Shown: positions 18,233 through 27,229 of the stretch, one piece after another | How positions within the stretch are numbered: the stretch's first letter is position 1 | How the letters are laid out: every line of letters starts with the position of its first letter | IMG/VR virus record: IMGVR_UViG_3300043464_001630 | Coordinates: 172,392 to 236,391 of that record | From: a virus | Length of the DNA stretch: 64,000 bases | Direction: 5' to 3' (one strand) | Made by a program: the position numbers and the translations under genes | The notes under the pieces: model-generated | Told to the model about the DNA's origin: nothing | Databases searched by the model: none | What the model saw: the letters and a program-made list of their open reading frames with translations, nothing else

Positions 18233-20236
18233 TTAACTACGTATGCCTTTTAATGAAATATTGATCATAGAGGCATTAGACGCAGTAGTGACATAGAATT
18301 CTAAGAATTCTCCTGCACTAACATTTGTCCAGCTAGCAGATAAGTTACGATTTTTTTGTTGATTTGATAAAGTTAAGAAATCAGTTCCAAGAATTCCAAC
18401 AGTAGTTGGGAAATCTCCAAATGAAGCTTTACGAACATCAACAATAAATGTAGTTGTTTGTATATCAGCAACAATATGCCATTCTTGTACTGTGAAATTA
18501 GTGGGAATCTGAACGAATCCTTTACTTCCAGTTGTGATAGCAACACCACCACCATCAATTGTGTAATTTATTGATCCAGCAGATCCAGCTATCCAGCTTG
18601 CGGAATTCGCAGCAATTAATGTCTGAGTTGTGGCAGCATTTGATAATCTACTATCTGAAGTTAATACAATAGAAGCAGAATTTGCAGTTACATAGCTATA
18701 AGCAGTACTTGCATTTGATAAACGCGCATCAGAAGTGTTTACAAAACCAGCAGAAGCTCCAGTTAAGTAGCTATATGATGTATTGGCTCTTGCTAAACGT
18801 ACATCGTCGCTATAAACTGCGGCAGCAGAAGTTGTCTTGAAATGGTTATAAACCACAGAAACCCCTTGCCATGTACCGCTATTTTCTCCTACAAAAGTAT
18901 AGAGTTCTTCGAAATCGGTTACATCGGTTTTGCCGCTTAGAATAGTTCCTAATCCAGTAACTTCACTAATTGCATGGGTATGGGCTAGAGGAGTACGAGA
19001 ATTAGTTAGTCTTGAATCGTTAGTGAATACTAAAGAACCTGAATTTGCTTGTACATAGGTATAAGCCGAATATCCTTGTTCTGTTCCACCACCCCATTGT
19101 GCGCTATTAGTAGCTAATACAGTGAAGCGAGGATCGGTTGCTAATGCATAGTTACCGCTGGCTTGTTTACCATCAATATTAGACTGTAGAGTGTTTAATG
19201 AAGATTGTAGACCATTAACAGCAGAAATCTCATGTGTATGAAGATCTACTGGGAATGATACTGGTTTATTAGCAATTGCACTCCATTCTGGGGTAATGTC
19301 AGCTAATAATACGTATGAAGAGTCATAACGTTTATCTCCACTTCCTGTATATACCCAGCGATAACCATCAGTAGTAGTACATACAGTTCCTTGATTAATC
19401 GCAGATAATAAGTAAGTGAAATGATCGATACCGCCATAGAATAAACCAGTAGAAGTATACATCCCACCGGGGATTAATACTTGTTCTTGTGAAGGAACAA
19501 CAGGTAATCTATCTACATGGATTTTACCAGATACAATAGCTGATGCATCGTGGGTATGTGCTAATGGATTACGTGAATCTGATAATCTACCATCTCCTTC
19601 AAGTATAAAATCAGCAGAATTTGCATTTAAAAAAGTATATGCAGCATTACCGTTGGGTGAATCTGCTAAACGTGAATCATTTGTATATACTAGTGATGCA
19701 GAAATAGACTTAACAAAAGCAGATGCAGCATCCCATTCAGGAGCATTAGTAGTATCACTATTCATCCATGCAGCACTGTTTTGGGACATGATGCTGTATA
19801 CAGAATTCCAATTTATATAATATTCTCCGTTTGATGTTAAGAAATCGGTAAAATCTGTTTGTAAAGAACCGGATATGCTTTGAACATAACTAGCCACTGC
19901 ATCCCAGATAGGAGCATTTGTGGCATCACCAGTTCCTCCACCACCACCACCACCACTTTCTCCACTAAGTGCCCAAATAGCACTATTAGAGATTACTGCT
20001 GTATATGCAGCATCCCAGTTAGCAGAATTTTGTTGTACTAGTGAAGCAGTAATGATTGGAATTACATCACCAATTGTTCCTAAGTTTACTGAGGTGTTAC
20101 CGAATGTAGCACTTAATGCAATAGTACCTAAATTCTTTGCAGCATTTAAAAATGCTCCATATTTGATAGTACCAGCATTTTGTGCTAATTGGTTAAAACT
20201 TCCTAAGCCGTCGAGTTGAGAGTTTGTGTTTGACAT
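18233..20236 (-). CDS. Tail fibre with solenoid base, DSRL repeats and shared cap
   Basis: This 667-aa fibre begins with an N-x-G-T-I/V solenoid (residues about 20-65), as in the genes at 20242 and 22443. The shaft has repeats of the type LVxTNDSRLxxSRxPLAHTHxxS and ANSASWxxG, common in phage tail fibres. The last 120 residues (YTIDGGGVAITTGSKGFVQI ... ISLKGIRS) match the cap of the 1325-aa fibre. The common cap on different shafts suggests one receptor-binding or trimerisation head used twice. Start ATG 20236; 5 bp lie between it and the upstream gene's stop. Confidence 0.82.
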   Translation of the reverse strand: MSNTNSQLDGLGSFNQLAQNAGTIKYGAFLNAAKNLGTIALSATFGNTSVNLGTIGDVIPIITASLVQQNSANWDAAYTAVISNSAIWALSGESGGGGGGGTGDATNAPIWDAVASYVQSISGSLQTDFTDFLTSNGEYYINWNSVYSIMSQNSAAWMNSDTTNAPEWDAASAFVKSISASLVYTNDSRLADSPNGNAAYTFLNANSADFILEGDGRLSDSRNPLAHTHDASAIVSGKIHVDRLPVVPSQEQVLIPGGMYTSTGLFYGGIDHFTYLLSAINQGTVCTTTDGYRWVYTGSGDKRYDSSYVLLADITPEWSAIANKPVSFPVDLHTHEISAVNGLQSSLNTLQSNIDGKQASGNYALATDPRFTVLATNSAQWGGGTEQGYSAYTYVQANSGSLVFTNDSRLTNSRTPLAHTHAISEVTGLGTILSGKTDVTDFEELYTFVGENSGTWQGVSVVYNHFKTTSAAAVYSDDVRLARANTSYSYLTGASAGFVNTSDARLSNASTAYSYVTANSASIVLTSDSRLSNAATTQTLIAANSASWIAGSAGSINYTIDGGGVAITTGSKGFVQIPTNFTVQEWHIVADIQTTTFIVDVRKASFGDFPTTVGILGTDFLTLSNQQKNRNLSASWTNVSAGEFLEFYVTTASNASMINISLKGIRS

Positions 20237-20241
20237 AAATA

Positions 20242-20529
20242 TTAGATGAGAGTTATTGTACCAGTAACACTACTTGTAGGTACATTCGCAGTTGAAGCTA
20301 CGTATGCATTTCCATAAACCATTCCTTCATTGATGGAAGAATTATTAAAAATAGCATCACCATAGACTTCGCCTTTGTTTTTAGAGTTTTGTGAGAACAT
20401 AGCATTCAGAACAACAATACCATTGTTTTCTGAGTAATCAGAGAATACCCCATATTGGGTTAAACCAACATTAGAACTGTATTCTATGAAGTATGCTGTT
20501 AATTCTGGATCAAAGTTTAAAGTAGGCAT
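20242..20529 (-). CDS. Short N-x-G beta-solenoid protein
   Basis: This 95-aa protein is made of about five coils with SSNVGLTQYGVF, NSKNKGEVYGDAIF and SSINEGMVYGNAYV, each about 15-17 residues. This is the same solenoid as in 22443-24065 and at the start of the adjacent fibre. It ends in a Thr-rich strand. It is probably one segment of a multi-chain fibre. Confidence 0.65.
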   Translation of the reverse strand: MPTLNFDPELTAYFIEYSSNVGLTQYGVFSDYSENNGIVVLNAMFSQNSKNKGEVYGDAIFNNSSINEGMVYGNAYVASTANVPTSSVTGTITLI

Positions 20530-20553
20530 ATGAATAGACAGATGTCCATATAT

Positions 20554-20561
20554 TATTTATT
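20554..20561 (-). promoter_or_regulatory. Late-promoter motif AATAAATA
   Basis: Lies 24 nt before the ATG at 20529, so this transcript would carry a short leader. Confidence 0.45.
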
Positions 20562-20570
20562 CTAAAAGAG

Positions 20571-21188
20571 TTACAGTTTTTCATTGTAACCAAATTTATC
20601 GAAAATGTATCTTTCAGTTTGATAAATAATATGTTTAGATTCTGCTGATATAGTTCTGTCGTACTCTTGTTTGTTAGACCATTTTGTCAGAGATTCTTTT
20701 TGATTCTCAACATTAGCTAAATGATGAAACTTTTTTTCGTCGAAAACTTCTCCCGCATTCTTTAGTGCTGTGAAAAGATCTTCATATAGATTTTCTGTTT
20801 TTCCTATGAAATCCATTTTCACGTCACATTTATAGAAATCATCATCTCCTATATATCTTGACACTATTTTTGAGTAATGACCCATCCAAAATGCACCGTA
20901 ATCTTTAATCCATGTATCGAAGTTGGGTGATTCTTTTTCAGAATCACTAAAACGGGTAGTTTTGCTCCATTCATAGAACGAAGGCCACCATGTATACGGA
21001 TGACGAACGAAACAAAAATTATAAGTATTTTTGCTTTCTGTCATCTGATGAAGAAACAAATGACCATCTTGAGGTTGAGAGTATCGGTGCGAAGGTAGCT
21101 TTAAATGAAATAAAAATGCTTGTAAAAATGTACCGGCACATTTAGGGATATGTATAAAACTAGATTTAGTAAGTAGTAGATTGCTCAT
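20571..21188 (-). CDS. PAPS-dependent sulfotransferase
   Basis: This 205-aa enzyme should transfer sulfate from PAPS to a carbohydrate or protein hydroxyl. It has the 5'-phosphosulfate loop FIHIPKCAGTF at residues 11-21 and the 3'-phosphate strand FVRHPYTWWPSFYEW at 60-74, both hallmarks of the Sulfotransfer_2 family. His14 and Lys16 are in the right place. The length is slightly short but complete. Its start overlaps the end of the glycosyltransferase gene by 23 bp, so the two are translated together. The substrate is unknown. Sitting amid fibre genes, it may modify virion glycans or host surface polysaccharide. Confidence 0.85.
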   Translation of the reverse strand: MSNLLLTKSSFIHIPKCAGTFLQAFLFHLKLPSHRYSQPQDGHLFLHQMTESKNTYNFCFVRHPYTWWPSFYEWSKTTRFSDSEKESPNFDTWIKDYGAFWMGHYSKIVSRYIGDDDFYKCDVKMDFIGKTENLYEDLFTALKNAGEVFDEKKFHHLANVENQKESLTKWSNKQEYDRTISAESKHIIYQTERYIFDKFGYNEKL

Positions 21189-22440
21189 GTTTTTTGAATA
21201 AATCTTTAAAGAAGGTTTTAATTTTAATTAATATTTTTTCAAAGAAAGATTTGTTATGATCTTTTTCGAAATTTTCGATAAATGCTAATTTGGTTTTTGC
21301 ATCTAAAGGTGGTGCGATAAAATGAACTAAACAAGTATCATTTGTTATTTCATATTTCATTTCGTTTGTAGTAGATATGAGAGACATTCTTTTATTTAAA
21401 ATGGTATCATCCGTCATATACGCTTTACAGAAGTAATAATTCATGAATGCTTGTTCAAAGAAGTATTCTCCAGACCAATTATCCATAAACCAATTAACAT
21501 TTTCGAAATGTTTTTTCATTCTAGCAGAATTTTTAAATAAAAATTGCCCAGCATTGAATGGCATTTGTTTAGCTTGTGACATTTCAAATACATGTTTATC
21601 ATCTAAGTAAACAAATCCATGATGAATTGTTTTATGATGACCATAATTTAAATTTAAATTTCTAGCAGTGTATAAAACATTATCTTCTAGTTTTTTGTTA
21701 AAAATACTATTAACATCTTTTAAACAGATGATATCACAGTCTAAGAATAGAATGTTATTATATTCGTTTATATTCTCACACTGAAACACTCTTGTTTTAT
21801 ATTGAGAAGCTTCTACTCCATCTGATGGTGTTTTTAGTAATAGATATTTTGGTTGTATTTTTTTAACAAAAGGCTGAAGTTCTATTTTTTCTTTAGTAGC
21901 TTCATCTGTGATTAATAATAAATCAAAAGTTACTTTGCTGTGTTTTAAAATAGTAGATACTGATTTGTTTAATAGTTCTACATACCCTTTATCAAAAAAC
22001 ACAGTGTAATATATTAAATTTTTATTTCCTATTTCTGCTGAATCTAAAGATTCTGCTTCTGATATCTTTTTGTCTATTTCATCGAATATTTTTGATCTAC
22101 CTTCTTCGGAATCTTCAAATAAAACAGAAGTTTTATGTCTTAAACATAATTGAGCAGCTATTGTTGTTTTAGATCTGTAAATAGCTTGTTGTTTGCTACT
22201 AAATTTAATAATTTCGGTAACTCCGTTTTTATAAACAACTTTATATTGTATATGAGTAGAGTTTTCAAATACAGAATTAACTAATTCGATATACGGCAAT
22301 GCTCTAATATGTTTATCTGATATTATAGAACTGACAAATGCCGGGGATTGCTCCCCGGCATTTGTTTTTGCAGTTTCTAAGTAAACTGTTTCTATAACAT
22401 CAATTTCTGATTTTATTTTATCAGGAATTGATATTTTCAT
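21166..22440 (-). CDS. GT8-like glycosyltransferase with extra N-terminal domain
   Basis: This 424-aa protein has a GT-A fold in residues about 140-390. It carries a nucleotide-sugar-binding start NLIYYTVFFDKGYVELL, the metal-binding motif FLDCDIICL (Asp234-x-Asp236) and the GT8-like FNAGQFLFK segment. The first 135 residues are a separate domain I do not recognise. The C-terminal 30 residues are very basic and hydrophobic (FFEKILIKIKTFFKDLFKK), suggesting membrane association. It overlaps the sulfotransferase by 23 bp, and the two probably act in sequence on one glycan. A GC-rich perfect hairpin lies inside codons 25-36. Confidence 0.8.
   Translation of the reverse strand: MKISIPDKIKSEIDVIETVYLETAKTNAGEQSPAFVSSIISDKHIRALPYIELVNSVFENSTHIQYKVVYKNGVTEIIKFSSKQQAIYRSKTTIAAQLCLRHKTSVLFEDSEEGRSKIFDEIDKKISEAESLDSAEIGNKNLIYYTVFFDKGYVELLNKSVSTILKHSKVTFDLLLITDEATKEKIELQPFVKKIQPKYLLLKTPSDGVEASQYKTRVFQCENINEYNNILFLDCDIICLKDVNSIFNKKLEDNVLYTARNLNLNYGHHKTIHHGFVYLDDKHVFEMSQAKQMPFNAGQFLFKNSARMKKHFENVNWFMDNWSGEYFFEQAFMNYYFCKAYMTDDTILNKRMSLISTTNEMKYEITNDTCLVHFIAPPLDAKTKLAFIENFEKDHNKSFFEKILIKIKTFFKDLFKKHEQSTTY
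22335..22364. other. Perfect 12-bp GC-rich hairpin inside the glycosyltransferase CDS
   Basis: CAAATGCCGGGG (22335-22346) and CCCCGGCATTTG (22353-22364) pair perfectly around ATTGCT. The + strand continues with TTTTTG, so it has the form of a + strand intrinsic terminator although all nearby genes are on the minus strand. Its GC content stands out against the local AT-rich code. Confidence 0.75.
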
Positions 22441-22442
22441 AA

Positions 22443-24065
22443 TTAATTATATGGGTCCATATCATCTACTAAGCCGCTGAGTGTGTTACTACCATGAAAA
22501 AGACTATATACTAAATCACCTAATTGCATAGTAAGGCTAGTATATGGACTACCATCACTATTATATACAGCCGTTCCTTGTTGTAGAGCGGCGGAATCCA
22601 CATAAAGCGTAGTGTTGTTGATATCAACTACTCCATATACCACAATTCTTCCACCTGCTCCGTCATATTTATAGTAATCTGAGCCATCATTGCTTATGCT
22701 AATTGAAACGTATTCACCGCCTCCATAACCATTGAAGTTATACCATTTACCATCAGCAGCTTGTTGCGTGCCGTAGGGATGAGGAGTACCACCAAAACCA
22801 ACACCTAGACCACCTTGACCATCAAATACGTACCATGCTCCTCCAGATGATTGCGTTATACCACTAGCATAGCTAGCACCACCACTACCATCAAATGTGT
22901 ACCATTTGTTGTTATCGGATGCTAATTGGAATGTTCCAGTAGCATAACTAAGTCCACCATTACCGTCTAATGTGTACCATTTGTTGTTATCGAATGCTAA
23001 TTGTAATGTTCCAGTAGCATAGACACCTCCACCATCACCATCAAATGTGTACCATTTAGTATCGTGTGCTGGATATGTACCAGCAGTAGCATAACTACCA
23101 CCACCAATACCATCAAATGTGTACCATTTGTTGTTATCGGATGCTACTTGTAATGTACCATAAGCATAACTACCACCGCCACCGCCATTAAATGTATACC
23201 ATGAACCATTATTTGCTTGTGCTGTACCAGAAGGATAAAGACCAACACCATTACCATCAAATGAGTACCAGTAACCGTTATTTACTTGGATTATACCAGA
23301 GGCAAAACTACGACCACCATTACCATCAAATGTGTAGTAAACCCCATCAGATGCTTGATATGTACCAGCAGTAGCATATGCTACTCCACCATTACCATCA
23401 AATGTGTACCATTTACTGGTTATTTCGGATGTACCAGCAGATGGATATTGATAGTTTCCATTAGTAGACCCACCATTGCCATCAGCAATTATATCGTAAG
23501 TACCATTTTCTACGCTATCAGACCCAACAGTAGTATAAATAACTAAACCTGCGGATAGTACTGTACCTTGAGCTGGATGTTCACTTGGAGGTACATATTC
23601 ACTAACGCTGCCATCTACTGTACCGCTATTTGTAGCTGTAGACGCAACCTGTGCATCACCTTGCACAGTTCCTAGGTTAGTGGTAGTATCTTTAAAGATA
23701 GCATCACCAGTTACAGTTCCGCCATTATTGACAGCAGTATCTCTGAATTCAGCATCAGCAACAGTTCCGGTGTTCTGTGAACTACCAGCAAATACAGCAG
23801 AAGTACTAACAGTACCTGCATTTGCTGCGTTGTCGCGGAATTCAGCAATTGCTACAGTTCCAGTGTTTACTGCATCGCCAATGAAAACTGCAACTTCAGT
23901 TACAGTACCATGATTCGCAGCACTTAATGAGAATTCCGCAGAAACTGAAACAGTTCCACTGTTAACAGCAGTATCACCGAATGTTGCATAAGATACAACA
24001 CCAGCATTCTCTGTTGAATCGTTAAAACTGCCAGTCCCGTCAATTTGAATATTTTGTACGCTCAT
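22443..24065 (-). CDS. Beta-solenoid fibre with WYTFDGxGG repeats
   Basis: This 540-aa protein has two repeat arrays. Residues about 10-150 hold about eight N-x-G-T-V-x(3)-A-x-F coils. Residues about 190-480 hold about twelve repeats of the type NKWYTFDGxGGxSYATGT, about 23-25 residues each, rich in aromatic and Gly residues. The first array continues the solenoid in which the preceding protein ends, and the stop of that gene overlaps this ATG (TAATG). It is likely an adhesive fibre in which the aromatic repeats could bind sugars. Confidence 0.7.
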   Translation of the reverse strand: MSVQNIQIDGTGSFNDSTENAGVVSYATFGDTAVNSGTVSVSAEFSLSAANHGTVTEVAVFIGDAVNTGTVAIAEFRDNAANAGTVSTSAVFAGSSQNTGTVADAEFRDTAVNNGGTVTGDAIFKDTTTNLGTVQGDAQVASTATNSGTVDGSVSEYVPPSEHPAQGTVLSAGLVIYTTVGSDSVENGTYDIIADGNGGSTNGNYQYPSAGTSEITSKWYTFDGNGGVAYATAGTYQASDGVYYTFDGNGGRSFASGIIQVNNGYWYSFDGNGVGLYPSGTAQANNGSWYTFNGGGGGSYAYGTLQVASDNNKWYTFDGIGGGSYATAGTYPAHDTKWYTFDGDGGGVYATGTLQLAFDNNKWYTLDGNGGLSYATGTFQLASDNNKWYTFDGSGGASYASGITQSSGGAWYVFDGQGGLGVGFGGTPHPYGTQQAADGKWYNFNGYGGGEYVSISISNDGSDYYKYDGAGGRIVVYGVVDINNTTLYVDSAALQQGTAVYNSDGSPYTSLTMQLGDLVYSLFHGSNTLSGLVDDMDPYN

Positions 24066-24727
24066 TAGATGTTATAAGTTGAATTTCCGTTGAATGTTGC
24101 ATTACCAGTGATATCACAACTTACGTTACCGAACATAGCAGAAGTGAATACGATACCAGCGGTTCCACTATTGATGGAATTTGGTTGTACCCAGTAAACT
24201 GCATCTAGATCAACAATAGGTGCTACGTTACCAAGAACAATTACATCAGTAGCTGAAGTTGGTAGTGTTGCGGCTTGATTTGTGTGACTTGAGTTGGTGA
24301 ACCAGTTGTTTAAGCTGCTCCAATCAGTGCTGCTGGTAGAATAGAAATATTTACCAGTTCCTGATGGAGTAGGAGGTGTACCGAAATCATCGAAGTATCC
24401 ACCGTCTAAGACAGCAAATACACCTTGAACGAATTCAGTGTTAGCTACTTCAGCTCCACTTGCTGATACTACAGCAGTTGCTGCAACAGCAGATGAAAGA
24501 ACAACAGAGCCAGTGAATGATTTATCACCAGCAATAGTTTGTTCAGTAGATACAGTAACATAGTTACCAGCACCACCGATATTGACAATTGGCTGAACTG
24601 CGCCATCTGCCATACCGTAGTAGAGGGTATCATTTACTTCGTTGAATGCTAACTCACCGTTTAGGAGTGTAGTAGGCGCACCTGCCTGTCCACTCGTTCT
24701 ACGTTTAATTTGAAAGGTATTAGCCAT
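24065..24727 (-). CDS. Fibre-anchor protein with solenoid tail
   Basis: This 220-aa protein carries the shared anchor (FQIKRRTSGQAGAPTTLLNG, ELAFNEVNDTLYYG) at residues 5-40. A short shaft (TVSTEQTIAGDKSFTGSV ... ANTEFVQGV) follows, with a middle part DWSSLNNWFTN and a C-terminal N-x-T-F-N-G-N solenoid edge. Its stop overlaps the start of the next solenoid protein. The two may assemble end to end as one fibre. Confidence 0.7.
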   Translation of the reverse strand: MANTFQIKRRTSGQAGAPTTLLNGELAFNEVNDTLYYGMADGAVQPIVNIGGAGNYVTVSTEQTIAGDKSFTGSVVLSSAVAATAVVSASGAEVANTEFVQGVFAVLDGGYFDDFGTPPTPSGTGKYFYSTSSTDWSSLNNWFTNSSHTNQAATLPTSATDVIVLGNVAPIVDLDAVYWVQPNSINSGTAGIVFTSAMFGNVSCDITGNATFNGNSTYNI

Positions 24728-24749
24728 AATTTTAGGTTAATCCTCCAAG

Positions 24750-25079
24750 TTAGAAGCTTCCGCCATCGAGTAATGATGCTACGTCTTGTACGAATTGTGT
24801 GTTAGCGACTGCTACACTACTGTCGGTTCTTGTTTGTGTTACGGTTACTGCTGCTGATCCGAGATCAACTGCGCCTGAGAAGACTTTGTCTTCTACAACA
24901 GTTTGAACAGTGTCGAGAGTAACGAATGCACCTTTACCACCAATTGGTACTACGCCAGATGCAGCACCATAATATAGTGTTTCGTCTACTTCGTTGAAGG
25001 CGAGTTCGCCACCGAGTAATGAAGCGGGTGCTCCTGCTGGTCCGGTCGTTCTGCGTTTAATTTGAAATGTATTTGCCAT
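24750..25079 (-). CDS. Short fibre-anchor protein
   Basis: This 109-aa protein has the anchor FQIKRRTTGPAGAPASLLGG with ELAFNEVDETLYYG, then one shaft unit (TLDTVQTVVEDKVFSGAV ... VANTQFVQDV) and the end LLDGGSF. It is almost a truncated copy of the N-terminal half of the gene at 24065-24727. It could be an adaptor, or a remnant whose receptor-binding part was lost. Confidence 0.65.
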   Translation of the reverse strand: MANTFQIKRRTTGPAGAPASLLGGELAFNEVDETLYYGAASGVVPIGGKGAFVTLDTVQTVVEDKVFSGAVDLGSAAVTVTQTRTDSSVAVANTQFVQDVASLLDGGSF

Positions 25080-25116
25080 ATATAGTATATATAAAATTTT
25101 TTGGGTTTTGGAAGAA

Positions 25117-25149
25117 AGGGGGTGGTGTAAAACCCAACCACCACCCCCT
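25117..25149 (-). terminator. Terminator after the 651-aa coiled-coil fibre
   Basis: A perfect 11-bp stem AGGGGGTGGTG/CACCACCCCCT with an 11-nt loop lies just past the stop at 25175. On the minus strand a short T-rich stretch follows. Confidence 0.75.
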
Positions 25150-25174
25150 ATAAACTTTTATTTTCTAAACTAAC

Positions 25175-27130
25175 TTAGAAAGTACCTGCATCCATTGCGC
25201 AATTGACTAGTGTGTAATTAGTCATTGTTCCGCTAACGGTTGCACTGATTGTTACATCAGTCATTGAACCGCCAGTGATACTAACTGCATCGTAGTTTTG
25301 TGATGCAATAGTACCAAGAACAGTTACACCAGAAGCACCAGTGAGACTGTCAACAGCAGATTCAAGAACGTCGAGACGCTCATCGGCAGCAGCTTCGCTA
25401 GCAACTAAAGCAGAGCTTAGAGTTGCATAGTTGTTTGCCATAGTTACGACGAAACTCTCGTCATCGCCAATAGCACTTGCAAGTTCGCGGAGTGTGTCGA
25501 GAAGCTCTGGAGCACCCCCAACAAGATCGCTGATTTTCTGGTCAGCATAAGCTTGTGCATCAGAAAGAACTTGTGAATCACGAGCGATCATGTCTGAGCT
25601 TAGAGAACCGATTGCGGTCTCAAGAGCACCAGAAACACCTACAAGTTCAGTGTGGGCAGTTGAAACTGCATCCGCAATGTCTTGACTAAGATCGGCTGAA
25701 ACAGAAGCTAGCTCAGAATGAGCACCAGCTACTGCGTCAGCAATGTCTTGTGAAAGTTCACCAGAAACAGAAACTAGTGCAGAATTTGCACCAGCTACTG
25801 CATCAGCGATATCTTGAGTTAATTCGCCAGAAACTGAAACGAGTTCAGAATGTGCAGCAGAAGCGGCATCAGCGATGTCTTGTGAAAGATCACCAGAAAC
25901 GCTTACGAGTTCAGAATGAGCAGCAGCGGCTGCATCGAGGATATCTTGTGAAAGATCACCAGAAACAGAAACTAGTTCAGAGTGAGCAGCGGCAGCAGCA
26001 TCAAGAATGTCTTGGCTGAGTTCGCCTGAAACTGAAACGAGTTCAGTGTGAGCGGCAGAAGCAGCGTCAGCAATGTCTTGTGAGAGATCACCAGAAACTG
26101 AAACAAGTTCAGAATGAGCAGCAGCGGCTGCATCGGCAATATCCTGAGTTAAATCACCAGAAACTGAAACGAGTTCGCTATGAGCAGCAGCGGCTGCGTC
26201 ACTGATGTCTTGAGTTAGTTCACCAGAAACGCTTACAAGAGCTGCGTTAAGGTCATCAATTTCGCCCTGAAGGGTGCCGCTAGCAGCGACAGTTTCAGCC
26301 CGAAGATCGTCAATCTCACCTTGTAGAACACCACTAACAGAAGCTAGGTTAGAGGATGCGCTATTAGCGAGATTGGTTATAGTATTGTTAATATCGCCAT
26401 CAGCGGCCTGAAATGCACTAACGATTTCGGTTAATGAATCAAGAGCGGCTGGGTCGATGTTGCTGAGAACATTGTCAATGCGAGTATTAGCTGCATCGAT
26501 TGCACCAGATAGTGCGGTTTCGGCAGTAGTAGCACGAGAAACTTCATCAGCTAAGTCGCTGGCTAAAGTGCCAGAAGCAGCTACAGCTTCAGTGCGAAGT
26601 TGTTCAATTGTCCCTTCAAGAGTTGAAACTTCAGAGTCAATTTTAGAATCGAGAGCAGCAGAAGCTGCAACCATTTCAGCGTGTAAATCAGCTACTTCAG
26701 AATCGATTTTGCTGTCAAGGGCAGCAGAAGCTGCGACCATTTCGGCATGTAGATCAGAAACTTCAGTGTCGATCTTGCTGTCAAGAGCGGCAGAAGCTGC
26801 TACAACTTCAGCGCGGAGATCAGCGATTTCACTGTCGACAGTTGCTGAGAGAGAGTCAATCTTGCTATCAAGAAAAGAAGAAACAGAACCTACTTCAGAG
26901 CGTAAGCCACCGAGTTCACTGGTAAGACCAGCAGCAATTTCCTCAACATACCCATTACCACCAATGGGGATGATTTCGGTTGCTGTACCACTGCCGTCAT
27001 CTCCACGACCGTAGTAAAGGGTGTTATCGACTTCGTTGAAGGCGAGTTCTGCATTAAGTAGTGAGGCTGGTGCTCCTGAAAGGGCTCCAACTTCATCTAA
27101 ACGACGTTTGATACGAATAATATTTGCCAT
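25175..27130 (-). CDS. Anchor plus alanine-rich coiled-coil fibre shaft
   Basis: This 651-aa protein begins with the anchor (IIRIKRR, GAPASLLNAELAFNE, TLYYG). Residues about 70-200 and 250-560 form a long coiled coil from repeats of about 22 residues, SVSGDLSQDIADAAAAAHSE, at least nine in a row. The C-terminus (residues about 600-651) is a beta domain with VTISATVSGTMTNYTLVN. It looks like a long trimeric shaft ending in a small tip. The repeats make this stretch noticeably GC-richer than its neighbours. Confidence 0.78.
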   Translation of the reverse strand: MANIIRIKRRLDEVGALSGAPASLLNAELAFNEVDNTLYYGRGDDGSGTATEIIPIGGNGYVEEIAAGLTSELGGLRSEVGSVSSFLDSKIDSLSATVDSEIADLRAEVVAASAALDSKIDTEVSDLHAEMVAASAALDSKIDSEVADLHAEMVAASAALDSKIDSEVSTLEGTIEQLRTEAVAASGTLASDLADEVSRATTAETALSGAIDAANTRIDNVLSNIDPAALDSLTEIVSAFQAADGDINNTITNLANSASSNLASVSGVLQGEIDDLRAETVAASGTLQGEIDDLNAALVSVSGELTQDISDAAAAAHSELVSVSGDLTQDIADAAAAAHSELVSVSGDLSQDIADAASAAHTELVSVSGELSQDILDAAAAAHSELVSVSGDLSQDILDAAAAAHSELVSVSGDLSQDIADAASAAHSELVSVSGELTQDIADAVAGANSALVSVSGELSQDIADAVAGAHSELASVSADLSQDIADAVSTAHTELVGVSGALETAIGSLSSDMIARDSQVLSDAQAYADQKISDLVGGAPELLDTLRELASAIGDDESFVVTMANNYATLSSALVASEAAADERLDVLESAVDSLTGASGVTVLGTIASQNYDAVSITGGSMTDVTISATVSGTMTNYTLVNCAMDAGTF

Positions 27131-27184
27131 AATTTTTTGGTTTTGTTTGAGTTATGCAGATCAGTAAAAATATTCTGCATATAT

Positions 27185-27192
27185 TATTTATC
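27185..27192 (-). promoter_or_regulatory. Late-promoter motif GATAAATA with 54-nt leader
   Basis: Unlike most others it lies 54 nt before the ATG at 27130. The leader contains the short inverted repeat ATGCAGA/TCTGCAT, so this mRNA may be controlled through its leader. Confidence 0.45.
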
Positions 27193-27229
27193 AAAAAACC
27201 TACTCAATTTTTCAAAAATTATTCAAAAT

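Noticed and set aside
25750-27014. Long open frames on the + strand opposite the coiled-coil fibre
   Set aside because: They arise from the repetitive, Ala/Ser-rich minus-strand code and have low-complexity, biased products.
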